Of a stretch of 64,000 bases of DNA, positions 1 to 11,830 are shown one piece after another; position 1 is the first letter of the stretch; each line of letters starts with the position of its first letter. Under the pieces are notes generated by a model. The model was not told the DNA's origin. It made no database searches and was given only the letters and a program-made list of their open reading frames with translations. A program made the translations under genes and the position numbers. Source of the DNA: Stomorhina lunata (Eukaryota > Arthropoda > Insecta > Diptera > Rhiniidae); assembly GCA_933228675.1 (NCBI GenBank), contig OW121740.1, positions 154,801,273 to 154,865,272 on the forward strand. The letters run 5' to 3'.

Positions 1-670
1 CTCAAAACTTATATATTCAACCTGTTTCCGTCATTTGGACTTATATGAGAGCTAGGGTCAAATGTGGACCGATTATCTCGAAATATGGCAGATTGATTAC
101 AGTTGTTACAAAAATTATGTATGCAAAAAATAGACTCAAAATTTCCATTATCTTTAGATTTAGATTTATCTCATTTAGTGCGTTTTTAAAGAAGAATTTG
201 TATGGGAGCTATGGTCAAATGTGGACCGATTTCAACGAAATTTGGTACAGTGATTTAAGTTTACATAAGCAGTATTTGTTTTAAATTTCATGAAAAAATA
301 TTGATATTTGTGGCCAATAAAGCAATTCCGGGAAGTGGGACCTATGGGAGGTACCGTAAATAATGGACCGATTTTGACCAATTTCAATAGCCATGGTCCC
401 ATTGTCAAAAAAATTATCTGTGCCAAATTTCATCAAATTATCTTTAGAATTGCGACCTGTAGTTTGATTACAAGGTTTACATGGGGGTCCAGCCTTCCAG
501 CCAGCCAGCCAGACGTACGGACGGACGGACATCGCTAAATTGACTCAGAAAGTGATTCTAAGCCTATTAGTATACTAAAAGGTGGATCTAAGACAAATAT
601 TTCTATGCGTTACAAACATCAGCACAAACTTATAATACCCTTTCCACCTATGGTGGTGAAGGGTATAATA
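1..670 (+). mobile_element. INE-1/DINE-1-like element, copy A (5' truncated by window edge)
   Basis: Non-autonomous, non-coding dispersed element. Internal direct modules with the string GTCAAATGTGGACCGAT appear near 57 and 213, with a diverged third module near 350. A GGACGGACGGACATCGCTAA core lies near 515-537. The right terminus near 637-668 forms a hairpin from TACCCTTTCCACC and GGTGGTGAAGGGTA. The same order of parts is seen in six other copies here. From memory, the hairpin end, GTCY core and opposite end match the Drosophila INE-1/DINE-1 (mini-me) plan; I could not align them. The left end is outside the window. The copy faces copy B (4178-4980) in inverted orientation, hairpin ends towards each other. 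Confidence 0.75.
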
Positions 671-1106
671 ACAAAATTGTCGAAATGTAAATTGTAAATT
701 ATTCAACAAGAACAAAACTATTCGCTCTTGTTCCCTATTACATATATTCTTACCAAGAGTAGGCAGTCCATACCACCAGAAGCCGATGAAATTTTTAATT
801 TTCGTAAATACCACGATCATTAATGAAACTCGTAAAAATTAATATTAAAGAAAAGACAAAAACAAAATAGACAAGAAACAAATCAAGATCCAATTTATAG
901 CAACAAAATACATGGTTCGAGAGAACAAAGAAATATATTCTCGAATATTGTTGCCACGAATATTTTTTAAAACAAAACTAAATTCATTAAAAACAATTTC
1001 ATATTTTTATAGATTTTTTTGGTTCAAAAATTTTTTAGAAAAAAATTTTTAATTAAAATATTTTTCTTTGGAAAATTGTTCGACAAAAATTATATTTTAT
1101 AGAAAA
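671..1106. repeat. Degenerate dispersed repeat flanking minisatellite 1
   Basis: Non-coding AT-rich DNA between DINE copy A and the first minisatellite. The piece at about 755-815, containing CCATACCACCAGAAGCCGA and TTTTCGTAAATA, recurs in inverted orientation at about 14295-14352 beside another TATAG minisatellite, so it is part of a dispersed element. From about 960 the sequence becomes A/T-block DNA grading into the tandem array. No gene is seen. Confidence 0.5.
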
Positions 1107-3085
1107 TTTCTCGATAAAAATATTTTTCTATAAAAATTTTCAATAAAAATATTTTTATATCAAAAAATTTTCAAAACTTCTATAAAAAATTTTTCTAAAG
1201 AAAAATTTTTGAAAAAAAATTTTCTATCAAAAAACTTTTGATAAAAAAAATTTTTGATATAAAAAAATTTTCTGAAGAAAAATTTTTCATAAAAAAATTT
1301 TCTATAGAAAAATTTTTGATAAAAAAATTTTCTATAGAAAAATTTTTGATAAAAAAATTTTCTATAGAAAAATTTTTGATAAAAAAATTTTCTATAGAAA
1401 AAATTTTGATAAGAAAATTTTCTATAGAAAAATTTTTGATAAGAAAATTTTCTATAGAAAAATTTTTGATAAGAAAATTTTCTATAGAAAAATTTTTGAT
1501 AAGAAAATTTTCTATAGAAAAATTTTTGACAAGAAAATTTTCTATAGAAAAATTTTTGATAAAAAATTTTTGAAAAAAAAATTTTCTATAGAAAAATTTT
1601 TGAAAAAAAAAATTTCTATAGAAAAATTTTTGATAAAAAAAATTTTCTACAGAAAAATTCAGTCATTGTTTTTTCTAGCTTTTTATAGTTCTTATATGAG
1701 AACTCACGGCATATGATAGATCATTACGTTAACGATTGTAAAAGTAGTTCCCTGGTAGCAGCGTTTAAAAAAAATTTCTCGATAAAAATATTTTTCTGTA
1801 AAAATTTTCGATAAAAATATTTTTATATTAAAAAATTTTTAAAACTTCGATAAACAAATTTTCTAAAGAAAAATTTTTGAAAAAAAAAAAATTTTCTAAA
1901 GAAAAATTTTTGAAAAAAAAAAAAAATTTTCAGAAGAAAAATTTTTGATAAAAAAATTTTGTATAGAAATAATTTTTGATAAAAAAATTTTGTATAAAAA
2001 GTTTTTGTAAAAAAATTTTCTGAAGAAAAATTTTTGATAAAAAAATTTTGTATAGAAATAATTTTTGATAAAAAAATTTTCTACAGAAAAATTTTTGATA
2101 AAAAAATTTTCTATAGAAAAATTTTTGATAAAAAAATTTTCTATAGAAAAATTTTTGATAAAAAAATTTTCCATAGAAAAATTTTTGATAAGAAAATTTT
2201 CCATAGAAAAATTTTTGATAAGAAAATTTTCTATAGAAAAATTTTTGATAAAAAAATTTTCTATAGAAAAATTTTTGATAAAAAAATTTTCTATAGAAAA
2301 ATTTTTGAAACAAAAAATTTCTATAGAAAAATTTTTGATAAAAAAAATTTTCTACAGAAAAATTCAGTCATTGTTTTTTCTAGCTCTTTATAGTTCTTAT
2401 ATGAGAACTCACGGCATATGATAGATCATTACGTTAACGATTGTAAAAGTAGTTCCCTGGTAGCAGCGTTTAAAAAAAAATTTCTCGATAAAAATATTTT
2501 TCTGTAAAAATTTTCGATAGAAATATTTTTATATCAAAAAATTTTAAAAAATTCTATAAAAAAATTTTCTAAAGAAAAATTTTTGAAAAAAAAAATTTTT
2601 CTATAGAAAATCTTTTGATAAAAAAATTTTCAGAAGAAAAATTTTTGATAAAAAAATTTTGTATAGAAATAATTTTTGATAAAAAAATTTTCTATAAAAA
2701 GTTTTTGATAAAAAAATTTTCTATAGAAAAATTTTTGATAAAAAAATATTCTATAGAAAAATTTTTGATAAAAAAATTTTCTATAGAAAAATTTTTGATA
2801 AGAAAATTTTCTATAGAAAAATTTTTGATAAGAAAATTTTCTATAGAAAAATTTTTGATAAAAAAATTTTCTATAGAAAAATTTTTGATAAAAAAATTTT
2901 CTATAGAAAAATTTTTGATAAAAAAAATTTTCTATAGAAAAATTTTTGATAAAAAAATTTTCCATAGAAAAATTTTTGATAAAAAAATTTTCTATAGAAA
3001 AATTTTTGATAAAAAAATTTTCTATAGAAAAATTTTTGATAAGAAAATTTTCTATAGAAAAATGATTGATAAAAAAATTTTATAT
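1107..3085 (+). repeat. Minisatellite 1: 30-bp TATAG monomer in a ~0.7-kb higher-order repeat
   Basis: The monomer is 30 bp: GATAAAAAAATTTT then CTATAG then AAAAATTTTT. It is largely self-complementary (TTTTCTATAGAAAA and AAAAATTTTT are palindromes). Blocks restart with TTTCTCGATAAAAATATTTT at 1107, 1775 and 2481 (periods 668 and 706 bp). The first two blocks end in a unique tail of about 105 bp (1659-1765, 2365-2470) containing CACGGCATATGATAGATCAT. Because 30 is divisible by three, long frames stay open on both strands and encode decapeptide repeats such as IKKFSIEKFL. This is a by-product of the period and not evidence of a gene. Confidence 0.95.
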
Positions 3086-4177
3086 TTTTTCAAAGAACTC
3101 TAAAAAAAGTGTATACAAAAATGTGTCAACAAAATCGTACGAAAAAGATAACTATATATTTTTCCAATATAAATAAAATACAAAAATGTTTTTGCTTGAC
3201 ATTTTTTAAAATAAAATTAAAAAACCAAAACTTCGCTCTACATGTACATTCTTCGCCGTTTCAGCGACAACTAAATAAAATATAGAAAAACAACCAAATT
3301 AATAGGCACAACCAGTATTGCCACCAACCAAATGGTAAATTACACATGGATCATACTTAAATTGCACATGAAATTAGGAATTACACATGCTTATTTTTTG
3401 GCAAAATAACATACTTACTATATTTACAACCTATTAAGTTCAAAGGCCGAGCAAATTTCAAAATTCTATGCCTTTCGATCTTGTGCGCATATTCTCCAAC
3501 TAAGTAGGCCAAGTTTTGAAAAACTTTCCTCTACTTGGTCTTTTCATCAAAGTTTCGGAAGTCCTCTTCTAATATAAGGAGGCCATTTTTGTTCTAATTT
3601 TAGCTGTTTCATAGTCATTGTTTTTTCTAGCTCTTTATAGTTCTTAGAGGAGAACTCACGGCATATGATAGATCATTACATTAACGATTGTTTAAGCAGT
3701 TCCCTGGTAGCAGCGGCGAAATAAAAATATAGTTAATAAATTTTTGCAAAGTAGGAAACAATCTGTCTTCCAAGGTATTCTTTAAATCTTTATCCAATAA
3801 TCTTCTAGTTCCAAATTGCTGTGAACCCCAAAATCTCAAAATCTAAGAGTGCAGTTGCAATTTTGGGATCACAATATCCACAATTGTACAAATAGCGCCA
3901 TTAAAATTAAATGTTGTTTTTTAATTTGATGTTACAAACAATTTTTTACAAATGAAATATTTTTTATGAAAAATTTTTAAATATTTCTTAAAAAAATGAA
4001 TACCCTAATAAACACGAACAAAAATCATTACGTTTCTATTTTATCATTAGTTGTTGTTTATGTTTGTGCCATCAATAGAGCAGCTGCTGTTGCCTGGAAG
4101 CAATCTTAAGATGCCATTTAATATTCTAGGATATTTTATGTATTTTCTTAGTTTTTGTTGGTTTCTTCTTTTTTTTT
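3086..4177. other. Unassigned AT-rich spacer with a fourth copy of the minisatellite-1 tail
   Basis: Positions 3613-3717 repeat the tail that closes the minisatellite-1 blocks (CTAGCTCTTTATAGTTCTTA, CACGGCATATGATAGATCAT, CCCTGGTAGCAGCG), here without an adjoining array. The tail therefore exists apart from the 30-bp monomer. The rest is AT-rich and shows no coding frame, RNA gene or repeat I recognise. Confidence 0.5.
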
Positions 4178-4980
4178 TATACCCTTCACCACCATAGGTG
4201 GAAAGGGTATTATAAGTTTGTGCTGATGTTTGTAACGCATAGAAATATTTGTCTTAGACCCACCTTTTAGTATACCAATAGACTTAGAATCACTTTCTGA
4301 GTCGATTTAGCGATGTCCGTCCGTCTGGCTGGACGGCTGGCTGGACCCCCATGTAAACCTTGTAATCAAACTACAGGTCGCAGTTCTAAAGATAATTTGG
4401 TGAAATTTGGCACAGATAATTTTTTTGATAATGGGACCATGGCTATTGAAATTCGTCAAAATCGGTCCATTATTTATGGTACCTCCCATAGGTCCCACTT
4501 CCCGGAATTGCTATATTGGCCACAAATATCAATATTTGTTCATGAAATTTAAAACAAATACTGCTTATGTAAACAAAAATCACTGTGCCAAATTTCGTTG
4601 AAATCGGTCTACATTTGACCATAGCTCCCATACAAACTCTTCTTTAAAAACGCCTAAATGAGACAAAAAATCACTAAAACGCTCGTAAATCTAAAGATAA
4701 TGAAAATTTTGAGTTTATTTTTTGCATACATAATTTTTGTAACAACTGTAATCAATTTGCCAAATTTCGAGATAATCGGTCCACATTTGATCCTAGCTCT
4801 CATATAAGTCCAAATGACGGAAACAGGTTGAATATATAAGTTTTGAGAAAATGTTTGTATGATGGCAAAATTTAGCAAATATTTGTCTTTATACAGGAAA
4901 AATAACACCTTTGACCTTAGTGGTGAAGGGTATCGTATGGTCGGCTTGACCGACTATAGCGCTTTCTTACTTGTTTTTTA
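4178..4980 (-). mobile_element. INE-1/DINE-1-like element, copy B (full length)
   Basis: Complete copy of about 800 bp. The hairpin end reads TATACCCTTCACCACC-ATA-GGTGGAAAGGGTAT at 4178-4210, the core GATGTCCGTCCGTCTGGCTG lies at 4312-4331, and the far end reads GGTCGGCTTGACCGACTATA followed by GCGCTTTCTTACTTG near 4939-4973. That far end contains its own hairpin, GTCGG-CTTGA-CCGAC. It is non-coding: short frames are shared with other copies only because the DNA is shared. It is inverted relative to copy A. Confidence 0.8.
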
Positions 4981-5270
4981 TCTTACAGGTGTAATTAGAT
5001 GCATAAGTTAAGCTTGTGTGAGAAATTAATTAAAAGTTGCTACTGTCATGTTTAGTTTTAGTGCGTTGCGTGTGTATTTATATATGTATATATACAAACA
5101 GACTTATATACAACTTAAAGGCCGGCTTAAAAAAAAAACTTCAAAAAAGTAATGATCAAAAATAAGTAAGTATGGAATTATTGAAAAAGGATATTATAGA
5201 AATGCCACTTTTAATAACGGGTTTTTTAAAGAACTTAATTTTTGTTTGACATTTGTATAAGATACCTTTT
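4981..5270. other. Unassigned spacer
   Basis: AT-rich sequence between two elements, with a short TATATGTATATATA tract near 5080. Nothing else is recognised. Confidence 0.4.
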
Positions 5271-7400
5271 TATACCCACCATCAAAAATAATAAAATTCA
5301 AACCAAAAGGGATATATGTATATTCTGAATTCTTATGAAATTCTACGACGATTGAGCGATGACCGTCTGTCTGTATATTGTAGACACAATCGGCCTAAAC
5401 AAAAAGAGCTAGATACTTGAAAGTTGGCAAAAATATTCTTAATTTCTTGAAATTGGACATACTCGGTTTACACTTGATCAAAGCTCCCGTATAACCTCGC
5501 GTATTTTTGCTTATAAATGACAAATTATAACAGGTATGATAAAATTTAGTATAGAGAAGTTTTTCATATGCAATAGGCAGCATTTAAAATTTCATTGAAA
5601 TCAGTTCACATTTAACCATAACTCTCATACAAAACTTCCGTAAGTGTTTTGTATGAGAGCCTTTATTCCACCTAAAATACACTTAAATGCCAATAAGCCA
5701 GTGTTACAAAATTTTGTCACAATCGGCCACAAAAGCTCCTATATAAAAAAAACTTACGGAAACACAAAAGTATCAAAATAGCAGGGACTGTTATAACTTT
5801 TATATTAAAAGTCAGAAAATAAATGTTATTTTTTGATTTTTATTTTTTCGATAAAAAATAACAGTTGTTTTTGGCTTTTAGTTTTTCAAGCTAGAATAAA
5901 AGTTATTTTCTGAATTTTATTTTTTTGAGCAAAAATAACAGTATTTTTGACTTTTATTTTTTCGAGCAGAAATAAAAGTTATTTATGTTTACATTAATGA
6001 AAAAATTATTATATTTTGTGAGAATAATTTGCATATGCTCAAAAATTAATGGAGTTGAGTTTTGCAATCATAATTGGGGTTGAAAACACAAAAAATAACA
6101 TTTATTTCTGCTTTAAAAAATAAAAATAAAAAATAACTATTATTTGTGCTCGAAAAAATAAATGTAAAAAAATAACTTTTATTCATGCTCGAAATAATTA
6201 AAGTCAAAAATAATTGTTATTGAAAAAAAAAATTATAAAATAACTTTAATTTTTGCTCGAAAAAATAAAAGTTAAAATTAACTGTTATTTTTGCTCAAAA
6301 AAATAAAAATCAAAAAATAACTGTTATTTTTTTCTCAAAAATAAAAAATCAGATTTTTTAAAAGCATTACATTTTATGAAAATTTGGTCCAAACTATCAA
6401 AATGTTACTTGGTTTTATTCTTATGCTTTTAAATATTGAACTTTTAAGCTGTGTTAGTAGTAGTCCAAATTTCGTCCTGTGAAAACTAATTTTTATAAAA
6501 AATAATAATTACAAATATTAATGTTCCCGTATCTAGGGCTCGAACCGAGACAAAACAACAGCAAAAAACATAAACCCCCTTTTCTTTTAGTATTTTTGTG
6601 TTTCCGTAAGTTTTTTATATGGGAGCTATTTTCAAATGGTGACCGATTGTTACAAAATTTTGCACACTGTCTGGCATTTACATAAGACTTCCTTTTATAA
6701 AATTTTGTTGCTGTAGCCCTTTTTGTTAAGGTGCTATCGCTCTTTTATCTGACGGACAGACGGACATAAACCCACTTTTCTTTTTGTATTTTTGTTTTTC
6801 CGTAAGTTTTTTATATGGGAGCTATGGTCAAATGGCGACCGATTGTGACAAAATTTGTCACACTGGCTGGTATTCACATAAAACTTCCTTATACTAAATT
6901 TAGTGGCCAAAGCCATTACAGTTTATCATTTATTGGCATTTAAGTGTATTTCAGGTGGAATTTAGGCTGTTTCCGTAAGTTTTTTCTATGGGCGCTATGG
7001 TTAAATGTGAACCGATTTCGATGAAATTTTATATGCTGCCTAGTACTTATGTAAAATTTCTAGATACCAAATTGTCATCAAAGCTGTTATAATTTGTAAT
7101 TTATTAGCAAATAAGCGATTAGCCTAGACGAGGTTATACGGGAGCTATGGTCAAATGTCAACCGATTTTGACCGATTTCAATACCAAAACTTTCCAAGAA
7201 ATGTGTATTTGTGCCAAATTTGTATCCTTTCGTTAAGGTTTGATCGTGCCGACAACAGACAGACAGACAGACAGACGACCATCGCTCAATCGTCTAAGAA
7301 TTTCATAAGTATTCAGAATATACTTCAATTTTGGTTTTTGAGCCAATATTTAGGAATTTACAAACGGAATGACAAACTCGATATACCCCCCATTCTTTTA
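5271..7400. mobile_element. Fold-back composite of family-2 DINE-like element
   Basis: The left arm starts TATACCCACCATC and runs to about 5780 with CGATTGAGCGATG and GTCTGTCTG. The right arm (about 6570-7400) is the same family inverted, ending CGCTCAATCGTC...TATACCCCCCATTCTTTTA. A second GGACAGACGGACATAAACC module lies near 6752. The copy at 19658-21295 has the same arm/inverted-arm layout without an inserted core. The internal module (GGGAGCTATGGTCAAATG, near 6816 and 7141) is shared with family 1, so the two families are related. No transposase is visible. Confidence 0.7.
5782..6480 (+). mobile_element. hAT-like fold-back element inserted between family-2 arms
   Basis: Begins CAGGGACTGTTATAAC, similar to the start of the element at 23787. 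Its left half repeats GACTTTTATTTTTTCGAGCA-type units and its right half carries the same units in reverse complement. They surround a single-copy centre near 6030-6080 (GCATATGCTCA, GGAGTTGAGTTTTGCAATCA) that recurs at about 24580-24640. The right boundary is eroded: TTTCGTCCTG near 6470-6480 may be the remnant of GGTCCCTG. No coding capacity is visible. Confidence 0.55.
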
Positions 7401-8282
7401 ATAAATATAGAGAAATAATCAAGTAATTAAATTTTGGTAAAATTTTGCCAGAGTCCAAAGGTTGAGTATGATATAAAAAACTAAATAGAAGCACGTTCTA
7501 GCTTATTCTAGGACAATATCTTTTTAACATAATCTATAACGATCGGTCGAATTTTTAGTTTTGGGTCTTTTTTTAAAGCCGGTCTGCTATACAAAGATAT
7601 TTGAGGGTAAATCCATGTAAAAACATTAAAAATATTCAACTTAAGAGATATGTGATATTGAACTTTAAGGTAAACCTGATCTGATATAGTTTCTTGCAAT
7701 TTTTAAGACATTATACAAAAGTAAGTCTAAAATTTTATTAGAAAGTATGATTACAAAAAGATCATCTTTTATATTGTACATATAAAAAAATTACTAATTC
7801 TAATTTCGAAACTCTTCCCAATTGACCTGGACTTACCTCCCTTTTAAAAAATTTATTTAAGCTAAAACAAACTAAGAACATCCACAATGTTCTAAGGAAG
7901 AAACTTTTATGTTTCGTTTTTTTTTTCTGCGAAGGAATTAATTGAACGTGAGTTTTTTTCAGTTTCAGTTTAAGTTTTTACGTTTATCTTTCTTTGGCTG
8001 CAAGTTTTTGTATATTCCACATAATTTAACATTGATAGTGTGCGTTTATTTAGCGTAAAATCGGCTAAAGTTTCCGTGTTATTTTTTTCGGGATATATGA
8101 CTGAATGCATAAAGAAAATATCTTTTGTCATAGCCGGATGTGGAAACATTTTATGAGAAGAAGTTAAAATGTTAAAGTGCAACAAAATATTTGAGTTATT
8201 TTTTTTTAAGGATAGATAGGAAAAATAGAAATGTTTAGAAATCGCTAATAGTGAAACTGTAGAATCGTACAAAACTTAATAT
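7401..8282. other. Unassigned AT-rich spacer
   Basis: No repeat family, RNA gene or credible coding frame recognised. Open frames stay under about 100 codons with no conserved feature I can name. Confidence 0.4.
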
Positions 8283-10635
8283 CGGTCCTGATATTAAGTA
8301 AACTGTTCTAACTTTAATCGTAAAACTCAGAAAATATTAATTATATTTTAACCTTTTTTTTTCGAACAGAAATAAAAAATATTTTTTTAATTAAATTTTT
8401 CGGATAAAAATAAGAGTTATTTTTGACTTTAATTTTTTCGAGCAGAAATTAAATTTATATTTTGTCTTTTATTTTTTCGAGCAAAAATAAAAGTTAGTTT
8501 TGTTTTTATTCATAATGAATTTTTTAAAAAATATTATAAATTCATCATAAAACAAAATTAAATTTTTTTTCAGCTAAAAAAAATAATTGTTATTTTGGCT
8601 CGAAAAAAAAAAAAAATTCTATACAAAAATTTTCGTTGAAAAAATTTTTCTATAGAAAAATTTTCGTTAAAAAATTTTTTCTATAGAAAAATTTTTGTTA
8701 AAAAATTTTTTCTATAGAAAAATTTTCGTTAAAAAATTTTTTCTATAAAAAATTTTTTCTATACAAAAATTTTCGTTGAAAAAATTTTTCTATAGAAAAA
8801 TTTTCGTTAAAAAATTTTTTCTATAGAAAAATTTTTGTTAAAAAATTTTTTCTATAGAAAAATTTTCGTTAAAAAATTTTTTCTATAAAAAATTTTTTCT
8901 ATAAAAAATTTTTTCTATAGAAAAATTTTCGTTAAAAAAATTTTTATATAGAAAAATTTTCGTTAAAAAAATTTTTATATAGAAAAATTTTCGTTAAAAA
9001 AATTTTTGTATAGCTAAATTTTCGTTAAAAAAAATTTTCTAAAAAAAAAAATTTTTCTATAGAAAAATTTTCGTTAAAAAAATTTTTGTCTAGCAAAATT
9101 TAATCATTAAAAAAATTTTTCTATAGAAAAGTTTTCGTTAAAAAATTTTTTCGGATAAAAATAAGAGTTATTTTTGACTTTAATTTTTTCGAGCAGAAAT
9201 TAAATTTATATTTTGTCTTTTATTTTTTCGAGCAAAAATAAAAGTTAGTTTTGTTTTTATTCATAATGAATTTTTTACAAAATATTATAAATTCGTAATA
9301 AAACAAAATTAAATTTTATTTCAGCTAAAAAAAATAATTGTTATTTTAGCTCGAAAAAAAAAAAATTTCTATACAAAAATTTCCGTTGATTTTTTCTATA
9401 GAAAAATTTTTGTTAAAAAATTTTTTCTATAGAAAAATTTTCGTTAAAAAATTTTTTCTATAAAAAATTTTTTCCATAGAAAAATTTTCGTTAAAAAAAT
9501 TCTTATATATAGAAATTTTTTCTATAAAAAAATTTTTATATAGAAAAATTTTCGTTAAAATAATTTTTATATAGAAAAATTTTCGTTAAAAAAATTTTTA
9601 TATAGAAAAATTTTCGTTAAAAAAATTTTTATATAGAAACATTTTTGTTAAAAAAGTTTTTGTATAGCAAAATCTTCGTTAAAAAAAATTTTCGAAAAAA
9701 ACAAATTTTTTCTATAGAAAAATTTTCGTTAAAAAAATTTTTGTATAGCAAAATTTAATCATTAAAAAAACTTTTCTATAGAAAAATTTTCGTTAAAAAA
9801 TTTTTTCGGATAAAAATAAGAGTTATTTTTGACTTTAATTTTTTCGAGCAGAAATTAAATTTATATTTTGTCTTTTATTTTTTCGAGCAAAAATAAAAGT
9901 TAGTTTTGTTTTTATTCATAATGAATTTTTTAAAAAATATTATAAATTCGTAATAAAACAAAATTAAATTTTATTTCAGCTAAAAAAAATAATTGTTATT
10001 TTGGCTCGAAAAAAAAAATTTTCGTTAAAAAATTTTTATATAGAAAAATTTTCGTTAAAAAAATTTTTATATAGAAAAATTTTCGTTAAAAAAATTTTTA
10101 TATAGAAAAATTTTCGTTAAAAAAAATTTTTATATAGAAAAATTTTCGTTGAAAAAATTTTTATATAGAAAAATTTTCGTTAAAAAAAATTTTATATAGA
10201 AAAATTTTCGTTAAAAAAATGTTTGTATAGCAAAATTTTCGTTAAAAAAATTTTCTAAAAAAAAATTTTTTCTATAGAAAAATTTTCGTTAAAAAAATTT
10301 TTGTATAGCAAAATTTAATCATTAAAAAAATTTTTCTATAGAAAAATTTTCGTTAAAAATTTTTTTCTATAAAAAAATTTTCGTTAAAAAAAAATTTCTA
10401 TAGAAAAATTTTGGTTAAAAAAATTTTTCTATAGAAAAATTTTCGTTAAAAAAATTTTTCTATAGAAAAATTTTCGTTAAAAAAAATTTTTCTATAGAAA
10501 AATTTTCGTTAAAAAAATTTTTCTATAGAAAAATTTTCGTTAAAAAAATTTTTCTATAGAAAAATTTTCGTTAAAAAAATTTTTCTATAAAATAAAAATC
10601 AGGTTTTTAATAAATTTGGTCCCAGACCATTAAAA
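8283..10635 (+). mobile_element. hAT-like fold-back element containing minisatellite 2
   Basis: The left end (CTGTTCTAACTTTAATCGTAA near 8306) resembles the start of the 5782 and 23787 elements, and the right end carries ATAAAAATCAGGTTTTTAA at about 10593-10611 as they do near their right ends. Within it, a block of about 200 bp beginning CGGATAAAAATAAGAG occurs at 8401, 9152 and 9807 (periods 751 and 655 bp). Each block is followed by a tandem array. It looks like an element whose interior has been tandemly amplified. Terminal motifs are decayed, so the family call rests mainly on the internal blocks. Confidence 0.5.
8600..10590 (+). repeat. Minisatellite 2: ~31-bp TATAG/TTCGTT monomer in three blocks
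   Basis: The monomer is about 31 bp: TATAGAAAAATTTTCGTTA then AAAAAATTTTTC. Three array blocks (about 8600-9145, 9355-9800, 10010-10590) are separated by the element-derived block described for 8283-10635. Some runs carry TATATAG in place of CTATAG. It differs from minisatellite 1 by the TTCGTT segment but keeps the TATAG core and length. Confidence 0.9.
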
Positions 10636-11830
10636 AGCTTTTTCTAAGAAAGTTGTAAAACAATAATTTCTGAAACGATTTTCAAAAACTTTCTATTTTA
10701 GAAAAATGTGATTTAAATCGTTAATAATTTGCTTTATTAAATTTATTTATTCCCTTTCCATTTTGCATTACAAAATTATCATCTTTGATTTTCAAATCAA
10801 AAATATTTTTATAAATTCCCCACCATTTGCCCATTTTATCAACATATCCATAAGTAATTCTCCTCTGAGTTGAGTTTTTTCAACCAGAAAAAGAAAAATT
10901 TTACATAAACTATGCATACTAAATCAAAAACAACAATTCCAATAAAAATAATAACAATAATAGAATCAAAGATAAACTTATTTATTCACACAAAGCAACA
11001 GTCATAGAATAAGATACATTTTTCAAACTCCAAGAAAAGAAAATAAACCCATCAGATAGAAAAAAAGGAATATTTTTTAAAAAATTTCTTTTGATACAAA
11101 CCAAACACACACAATCCGGAGTAACTAGGAAGATAGTATAAAAAAACTCTATCAATAATGATATAACACCCAATTGAACAATTTCAGAATTATTTACCAT
11201 AAAGTATATTCGAAGATTCTATTCATAGCTCGAATAGAATTTCATTTGAAGGTATCAAAAACAACAAACATTAAGGAAAAACTGAAGTTATGCAGGAGCA
11301 GAAAAAATACTTTCGAACAATTGTTACAATTTTTTGTGTTGTCTGTGGAGAACACAGGAACTAAGAGGATAAAAATGACTGAAATCTAAGAAAAAATGGA
11401 AATATCATCGTGAGAATCATGAATAAATACAAACAATAATGGAAAAGAAATATTAACAGTTATAAACACAAAATATCCTGTCATGCCACAGTGGGTTAAG
11501 AAATCATCTAATGGCAAAAAAAACAAACTCTCTAAAATATTTCTGATTTTATTTTCAACCCTATGATCCTTTGAGGCAATGTGACCCAACGTTAAAATGA
11601 AAACAAAATTTATAAAATTACATGATTTTCCAATGATAAATTGAATATTACAAATTTTGCTTTTAGAACTTTGCCATTTTTTTTTAAGTTCGATTCGCTG
11701 AATTCGTTTACTTTTTATTTTTGAAATGTAAAAAAAAATATATGGGACTATATAACTGCATTTCAGACAGTTGCAAAATCGGCTTGACTTTTTTGTTATA
11801 TGTTCGAAAACACAAAAATTTTCTGAAAAA
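10636..11830. other. Unassigned AT-rich spacer
   Basis: About 1.2 kb with no recognised repeat or gene. Open frames are at most about 70 codons and lack features of known families. Confidence 0.4.

Noticed and set aside
1238..3103. Long open frames of decapeptide repeats (IKKFSIEKFL and relatives) on both strands
   Set aside because: They follow directly from a 30-bp tandem repeat whose length is divisible by three. Frames are open on both strands at once, there is no non-repeat protein part, and nothing suggests translation.
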